A stretch of 64,000 bases of DNA, from assembly GCF_009866655.1 (NCBI RefSeq), contig NZ_CP047420.1, positions 248,001-312,000 on the forward strand, given 5' to 3'. Below are positions 59,209 through 64,000 of the stretch, piece after piece; positions within the stretch are counted from its first letter, which is position 1; every line of letters starts with the position of its first letter. This stretch comes from Rathayibacter sp. VKM Ac-2804. Lineage in GTDB: Bacteria > Actinomycetota > Actinomycetes > Actinomycetales > Microbacteriaceae. The notes beneath the pieces were generated by a model. It was not told where the DNA came from and ran no database searches. It saw only the letters and a list, made by a program, of their open reading frames with translations. A program made the translations under genes and the position numbers.

Positions 59209-59220
59209 GAGAGCGCTCTC
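59209..59220. promoter_or_regulatory. LacI-type operator upstream of the orphan binding protein
   Basis: GAGAGCGCTCTC is a perfect 12-bp palindrome with a GC centre, 75 bases upstream of the binding-protein start. It follows the form seen for many actinobacterial LacI regulators of sugar uptake (AGCGCT core). It differs from the CG-centred sites at 54306-54421, so another LacI protein is expected to bind. Confidence 0.7.
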
Positions 59221-59304
59221 TCGGTAACGATCCGGCCTCGATCACGGGGCGGCCCGTCGTCGGCGTCCCTGCCCCCGCCCAGCGGGCTCCGCTACCCTGA
59301 CCGG

Positions 59305-59472
59305 GTGATTCCTCCTGTCGTCCGCTCCGCGCGCGCCCGCGCCGCGGTGCCGGCGGCGTTCCCCACGCGGCTGCTGCTGACCAAGCGCACCTCGGGGACC
59401 AACGGCTGGATGAGCCTCTGGGGCACGAACGCGCACGGCGAGATCGCCGGCTGCCCGCCGCCGCGCGCCTGA
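59305..59472 (+). CDS. Possible leaderless small protein upstream of nhaA
   Basis: A 55-residue frame starting GTG (MIPPVVRSARARAAV...) with a basic first half and LLLTKRTSGTNGWMSLWGTNAHGE in the second. A TACCCT box ends six bases before the GTG, the spacing typical of leaderless actinobacterial genes. It has no recognised family and could be chance. The nhaA gene begins 73 bases after it. Confidence 0.3.
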   Translation: MIPPVVRSARARAAVPAAFPTRLLLTKRTSGTNGWMSLWGTNAHGEIAGCPPPRA

Positions 59473-59545
59473 CCCGCGACCGTCCCTCCGAAGGAGCCTG
59501 CGGTCGCGCGTCCCCGCGTCCCCTCTTCCTCCGACCGGAGCACTC

Positions 59546-60847
59546 ATGCCGCATCACCCCCTGCCCGCCGACCAGGCCCCGCACTCGATCTGGCGCGGAC
59601 TCCGCCAGACCCTGCAGAAGGACACGACAGGCGGAGCCCTCCTCCTGAGCGCGACCCTGCTCGCCCTGATCATCGCCAACAGCCCCGCCTCCGGCCTCTA
59701 CGAGACAGTCCGCGACTTCCGCTTCGGCCCGGAGGCGCTGCACCTGGACCTCTCCGTCGGCTCCTGGGCCGCCGACGGTCTGCTCGCGATCTTCTTCTTC
59801 GTCGTGGGCCTCGAGCTCAAGGAGGAGTTCGTCGCCGGCAAGCTGCGCGATCCGCGCACCGCCGTCGTGCCGATCGTCGCCGCGGCCGGCGGCGTGGTCG
59901 TCCCCGCGCTGATCTTCGTCGCGATCAACCTCCCGCGCGGCGGAGCGGCGCTGGACGGCTGGGCGATCCCGGCTGCGACCGACATCGCCTTCGCCGTCGC
60001 CGTCATCGCCGTCGTCGGGAAGTTCCTGCCGCCCGCTCTGCGCACGTTCCTCCTGACCCTCGCGGTCGTCGACGACCTGATCGCGATCACGATCATCGCC
60101 GTCTTCTACACCGCCGGCATCGACGTGCTGATGCTGCTGCTCGCCCTGATCCCGCTCGCGGTCTTCGCCGTCTGCGTGCAGCGCGGCGTCCGCGCCTGGT
60201 GGGTGCTCATCCCGCTGGGTGTCGCGACCTGGGCGCTCGTGCACGCCTCCGGGATCCACGCGACCGTCGCCGGAGTGCTGCTGGGCTTCGTCGTCCCGGT
60301 CGTCGCCACGAAGCGCGCGCGCGTGCAGGTCGGCACCGACCAGGCCGGGAAGCCGCTCTACGACGGCCTCGCCGCCCACTTCGCCGACCGGTGGAGCGTC
60401 CTCTCGACCGCGTTCGCCGTCCCCGTCTTCGCCTTCTTCTCCGCCGGGGTCACCGTCGGCGGCGTCTCGGGCCTGATCGCGTCGTTCCAGGACTCCATCG
60501 CCGTGGGCATCATCGCCGGACTCGTCCTCGGCAAGGCGATCGGCATCACCGGCAGCACCTTCCTCCTGACCCGCTTCCGCGGCATCTCGCTCGACCCGAC
60601 GATCCGCTGGATCGACGTCCTCGGCATGGCCTTCGTCGCCGGTATCGGCTTCACCGTCTCGCTCCTGGTCGGCGAGCTCTCCTACGGCGCCGGCAGCGAG
60701 TCCGACGACCACGTGAAGGTGGGCGTGCTCGCGGGCTCGTTCCTCGCCGCGCTCATCGGCGGCAGCATCCTCTCGGTCCGCAACCGGCACTACCGCCGCG
60801 CGGAGAACGACGCGCAGCACGTCGCCGTCGCCGACTCCGCCGGCTGA
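59546..60847 (+). CDS. nhaA: Na+/H+ antiporter NhaA
   Basis: A 433-residue antiporter with about twelve membrane helices. The ion-binding pair Asp176-Asp177 in LTLAVVDDLIAI and the Asp of AATDIAFAVAV (about 146) are intact; FFFVVGLELKEEF and GMAFVAGIGFTVSLLVGELSY are family landmarks. It exports sodium in exchange for protons, driven by the membrane potential, at high pH or salt. The gene stands alone; the next gene is in the same direction after 224 bases in which I see no clear signal. Confidence 0.92.
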   Translation: MPHHPLPADQAPHSIWRGLRQTLQKDTTGGALLLSATLLALIIANSPASGLYETVRDFRFGPEALHLDLSVGSWAADGLLAIFFFVVGLELKEEFVAGKLRDPRTAVVPIVAAAGGVVVPALIFVAINLPRGGAALDGWAIPAATDIAFAVAVIAVVGKFLPPALRTFLLTLAVVDDLIAITIIAVFYTAGIDVLMLLLALIPLAVFAVCVQRGVRAWWVLIPLGVATWALVHASGIHATVAGVLLGFVVPVVATKRARVQVGTDQAGKPLYDGLAAHFADRWSVLSTAFAVPVFAFFSAGVTVGGVSGLIASFQDSIAVGIIAGLVLGKAIGITGSTFLLTRFRGISLDPTIRWIDVLGMAFVAGIGFTVSLLVGELSYGAGSESDDHVKVGVLAGSFLAALIGGSILSVRNRHYRRAENDAQHVAVADSAG

Positions 60848-61071
60848 GACCGGGTCCGACGCCGGATCGAGACCCCGATCGCCCCGGGATTCCGGTAGTT
60901 TCGAGACGCTCGGCTCTCCCGGTCCACCCGCCCGGCGTCCCTTCTCCCCCGAATCCTGGCGGGGGAGCGCACGGACCCCCGCGGGACCCGGGTGCGGCGC
61001 GTCCCCGGACGTCACCGCGACGCCGGCTCCCGCGTACCCGGCGCGGGGACGACCCCCCGAAAGGCGTCCTC

Positions 61072-64000
61072 ATGGACCCCGACATCGACCCGCGCACGCC
61101 CCTGCGACCCCCGCTCCGCTCCGCCGCGGAGGTCCCTCCGAGACCCGCGCGCCGCGGCCGGCTGCGCGCCTCGCTCCTCGCGGTCGCCGCTGTGCTCGCC
61201 CTCGTCGTCGTCGGCGTCGTCGTGCCCACCGCGAGCGCCGAGACCGCGTGCGCACCCGGGCAGAACGCGATCGTCTGCGAGAACGCGAAGCCGGGCACCG
61301 ACCCGTCGGTCTGGGACGTCTCCGGGGCCGGCGACCCGTCCATCCAGGGCTACTCCACCGACATCAGCGTGAACGTCGGCCAGCGGATCGACTTCAAGAT
61401 CGACACCGACGCCGCGGCGTACTCCATCGACGTCTACCGCACCGGCTGGTACGCCGGGAAGGGCGCGCGTCTCATCACCTCGGTGACCCCGACCGCGGCC
61501 CTCCCGCAGATCCAGCCCGAGTGCCTCTCGGACGTCACCACCGAGCTCTACGACTGCGGCACGTGGGCCGTCTCGGCGGGCTGGGACGTGCCGAGCACCG
61601 CCGTCTCCGGCGTCTACGTCGCGCTGCTGACCCGCGCCGACACGGGCGGCCGCAGCCAGATCACCTTCATCGTGCGCGACACCGCCAGCACCTCGGCCGT
61701 GCTGTTCCAGACGTCCGATCCCACCTGGCAGGCCTACAACACCTACGGCGGCTCGAACTTCTACAGCGGCGGCGCCAACGGCCGCGCCTACAAGCTCAGC
61801 TACAACCGACCCGTCACCACCCGCGGCGACAACCAGGGCCGCGACTTCTACTTCGCCAACGAGTACCCGCTGGTGCGCTTCCTCGAGCGCAACGGCTACG
61901 ACGTCAGCTACTTCTCCGGGATCGACACCGACCGCTTCGGCTCGGCGCTGAAGCAGCACCGCACCTTCCTCTCGGTCGGCCACGACGAGTACTGGTCCGG
62001 CGCCCAGCGCGCGAACGTCACGGCCGCCCGCGACGCCGGGGTGAACCTGCAGTTCCTCTCCGGCAACGAGGACTACTGGCGCACCCGCTACGAGCCGTCG
62101 CAGACCCCCGGCGGCGCCGACTACCGCACCGTCGTCACCTACAAGGAGACCTGGGCGAACGCGAAGACCGACCCGGCGGCCGAGTCCACCGGCACCTGGC
62201 GCGACCCGCGCTTCGCCTCCGTGGCGAACGGCGGCGGCCGGCCCGAGAACTCCCTGGCCGGCACGCTCTACATGGTCAACTACTCCGATCTGCCCGTGAC
62301 GGTCAGCGCCGCGGAGGGGAAGCTGCGGCTCTGGCGCAACACCTCGCTCACCGGGCTCGCCACCGGCAGCCGCGCCGCGCTGGCCCCGCACACCATCGGC
62401 TACGAGTCGAACGAGGACGTCGACAACGGCGCCCGCCCGCCCGGCCTGATCCGCCTCTCGACGACGACCGGCGCCGTCCCCGAGTACCTGCAGGACTTCG
62501 GCACCACCGTCGCGGCGGGCACCACCCGGCACAACCTCACCCTCTACAAGGCGGCGAGCGGCGCGCTGGTGTTCTCCGCCGGCTCCGTGCAGTGGACCTG
62601 GGGCCTCGACCAGGAGCACGACGGCGACGGGGCAGCCGCCGACGTCCGGATGCAGCAGGCGCAGGTGAACCTCTTCGCCGACATGGGCGTGCAGCCCACC
62701 ACGCTGATGAGCGGCCTGGTCGCCGCGACGAAGAGCACCGATACCGCGGGCCCGACCGTCTCGGTGACGAACCCCTCGGGCGCCACCAGCAAGGCCAACG
62801 GCAGCAGCGTCACGGTCTCGGGCACCGCCTCCGACGCCGCGGGCAAGGTCGCCGGCGTCGAGGTCTCGACGGACGGCAGCACCTGGCACCCCGCCTCCGG
62901 CACCACCTCCTGGACCTACAGCTACGTCCAGCACGGGACCGGCACCGGCACGATCCGGGTGCGCGCCGTCGACGACAGCGCGAACATCGGCGCCGTCACC
63001 AGCCGCGCCGTCACCATCACCGGCACGGCCACCGTGTTCGGCGCCGAGGTGCCGAAGACCGCCGATTCCGGCGACGTCGATCCGGCCACCCTCGGCCTGC
63101 GCTTCACCCCGACCGCCGACGGCTTCGTCCAGGGCGTGCGCTTCTACAAGAGCGCGGGCAACACCGGCCCGCACACCGGCGCGCTCTGGAGTGTCGACGG
63201 CCGGCAGCTGGCCACCGTCGCCTTCGCGAACGAGACGGCGAGCGGCTGGCAGACCGCCACGTTCGGCGCGCCCGTCGCCGTCACCGCCGGCACCACCTAC
63301 GTCGTCTCGTACACGACCACGACCGGCCGCTACTCGGCCGCGGACTGGTTCTGGTCGAGCGCCGGCTACGACGCGGCCCCGCTGAAGGTGGCCGGCGGCT
63401 TCGGAGCGACGCCCGCCGGGGTCTACAGCACCACCGGCGGCTTCCCGACCGACAGCTACCGCGCGAACAACTACTACGTCGACGCCGTCTACAGCACGGT
63501 CGACGCGACACCGCTGAGCGTCGCCTCGCAGACGCCGCTCGCCGGCTCCTCGAGCGTCGCGCCGTCGACGAAGGTCTCGGCCGTCTTCTCGAAGGCGGTG
63601 ACGGCGACCTCCGTCGCGATGACCCTGAAGACCGCCGCCGGCGCGAGCGTCGCGGGCACGACCTCCTACAACGCCACCACCCGCACCGCCACCTTCACGC
63701 CCACCTCCCCGCTCGCCGCGTCGACCGGCTACACCGCGACCCTTGCCGGCACCGCGACCGGCGGCGGAGCGGTCACCTCGGGCGGCAGCTGGACCTTCAC
63801 CACGCAGGCGCCCGACACCGTCGCGGGAGCGTGCCCGTGCCGGCTCTTCGACGATTCGACGACCCCGGGCATCGCCCAGGTCGCGGAGGGCACCCCGGTC
63901 ACGCTCGGCGTCCGCTTCGCCCCGCTGGTCGACGGCACCGTCACGTCGCTCCGCTTCTACAAGGGCCCCGGCAACACCGGCACCCACGTCGGCACGCTCT
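61072..64000 (+). CDS. Large secreted DUF4082 and Ig-like protein with formamidase-like domain (3' end outside window)
   Basis: At least 976 residues, open to the window end. An N-terminal basic segment and hydrophobic helix (SLLAVAAVLALVVVGVVVPTASAE) form a signal peptide. The following ~480-residue part (NAIVCENAKPGTDPSVWDVSG, FLSVGHDEYWSGAQRANV, QFLSGNEDYWRTRYEPS, SGAGSVQWTWGLDQEHDG-like) resembles the N,N-dimethylformamidase large subunit-like domain found in secreted proteins. Then come an Ig-like domain (PTVSVTNPSGATSKANGSSV), DUF4082 (FTPTADGFVQGVRFYKSAGNTGPHTGALWS), a Big_5-like domain and a second DUF4082 start (RFAPLVDGTVTSLRFYKGPGNTG). It is probably a surface protein of unknown function. 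Confidence 0.8.
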   Translation, partial: MDPDIDPRTPLRPPLRSAAEVPPRPARRGRLRASLLAVAAVLALVVVGVVVPTASAETACAPGQNAIVCENAKPGTDPSVWDVSGAGDPSIQGYSTDISVNVGQRIDFKIDTDAAAYSIDVYRTGWYAGKGARLITSVTPTAALPQIQPECLSDVTTELYDCGTWAVSAGWDVPSTAVSGVYVALLTRADTGGRSQITFIVRDTASTSAVLFQTSDPTWQAYNTYGGSNFYSGGANGRAYKLSYNRPVTTRGDNQGRDFYFANEYPLVRFLERNGYDVSYFSGIDTDRFGSALKQHRTFLSVGHDEYWSGAQRANVTAARDAGVNLQFLSGNEDYWRTRYEPSQTPGGADYRTVVTYKETWANAKTDPAAESTGTWRDPRFASVANGGGRPENSLAGTLYMVNYSDLPVTVSAAEGKLRLWRNTSLTGLATGSRAALAPHTIGYESNEDVDNGARPPGLIRLSTTTGAVPEYLQDFGTTVAAGTTRHNLTLYKAASGALVFSAGSVQWTWGLDQEHDGDGAAADVRMQQAQVNLFADMGVQPTTLMSGLVAATKSTDTAGPTVSVTNPSGATSKANGSSVTVSGTASDAAGKVAGVEVSTDGSTWHPASGTTSWTYSYVQHGTGTGTIRVRAVDDSANIGAVTSRAVTITGTATVFGAEVPKTADSGDVDPATLGLRFTPTADGFVQGVRFYKSAGNTGPHTGALWSVDGRQLATVAFANETASGWQTATFGAPVAVTAGTTYVVSYTTTTGRYSAADWFWSSAGYDAAPLKVAGGFGATPAGVYSTTGGFPTDSYRANNYYVDAVYSTVDATPLSVASQTPLAGSSSVAPSTKVSAVFSKAVTATSVAMTLKTAAGASVAGTTSYNATTRTATFTPTSPLAASTGYTATLAGTATGGGAVTSGGSWTFTTQAPDTVAGACPCRLFDDSTTPGIAQVAEGTPVTLGVRFAPLVDGTVTSLRFYKGPGNTGTHVGTL

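Noticed and set aside
61012..63987. A 991-codon minus-strand open frame at the right edge
   Set aside because: It mirrors the large secreted DUF4082 protein, whose plus-strand frame has a signal peptide and recognisable domains and is open to the window end.

Overview
The window is about 72% G+C with actinobacterial gene style: frequent GTG starts, ATGA/GTGA overlaps, a mycothiol-dependent dehydrogenase and lipobox sugar-binding proteins. Together with a dispersed palindromic repeat whose arms read CATGCTGATCGAGTAG...GTATCGAGAC, this points to a plant- or soil-associated member of the Microbacteriaceae (Rathayibacter/Clavibacter/Curtobacterium type). That placement is inference from sequence style, not a database match. 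No rRNA, tRNA, CRISPR array, transposase or phage gene was found.

Layout. 1-1.4 kb: formaldehyde detoxification pair (mycothiol-dependent dehydrogenase, MBL hydrolase). 1.8-3.9 kb: small membrane protein, PnuC, luciferase-like monooxygenase. 4.1-6.9 kb: methionine ABC importer metN-metI-metQ between two related palindromes. 7.3-11.7 kb: epimerase, methyltransferase, a frameshifted MFS exporter that reads without a stop into the methyltransferase, its ArsR regulator, and a TetR regulator. 12-14.3 kb: stress-type DUF2382/PRC-barrel proteins around a CmpX-like membrane protein. 14.4-17.5 kb: epoxide hydrolase and an ABC-F protein with a convincing leader-peptide attenuator. 17.5-22.2 kb: DapA-like lyase, a decayed arsenic pair (arsenate reductase with an internal stop, truncated ArsR), HxlR/NmrA and ArsR/PRISE divergent pairs.

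22.6-38.9 kb is the metabolic centrepiece: a divergent acidic-polysaccharide (unsaturated uronate) catabolic locus. On the minus strand are a heparinase II/III-type lyase, a DeoR/LacI hybrid regulator and a hexapeptide acyltransferase fused through an eight-unit repeat linker to a helical domain. On the plus strand are a DUF2264 protein, a sugar ABC importer without ATPase, YesL-like protein, GH88 hydrolase, FAH-family protein, KduD, KduI, KDG kinase and KDPG aldolase. Oligosaccharides would be imported, cut inside the cell to unsaturated uronates, and led to pyruvate and glyceraldehyde-3-phosphate.

39.4-59.2 kb: MerR regulator, a giant secreted GH59-like enzyme, a WxL-like secreted protein, a tail-to-tail HTH/RelE-like pair, an alpha-galactosidase operon (GH36, binding protein, two permeases, LacI regulator) divergent from a secreted clan GH-A glycosidase with four LacI-type operators between them, and an orphan sugar-binding protein. 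59.5-64 kb: NhaA antiporter and the start of a very large secreted DUF4082-type protein cut by the window edge.

The dispersed palindromic repeat sits in every convergent gene gap longer than 100 bp in the window (five of five), which suggests a role at 3' ends.
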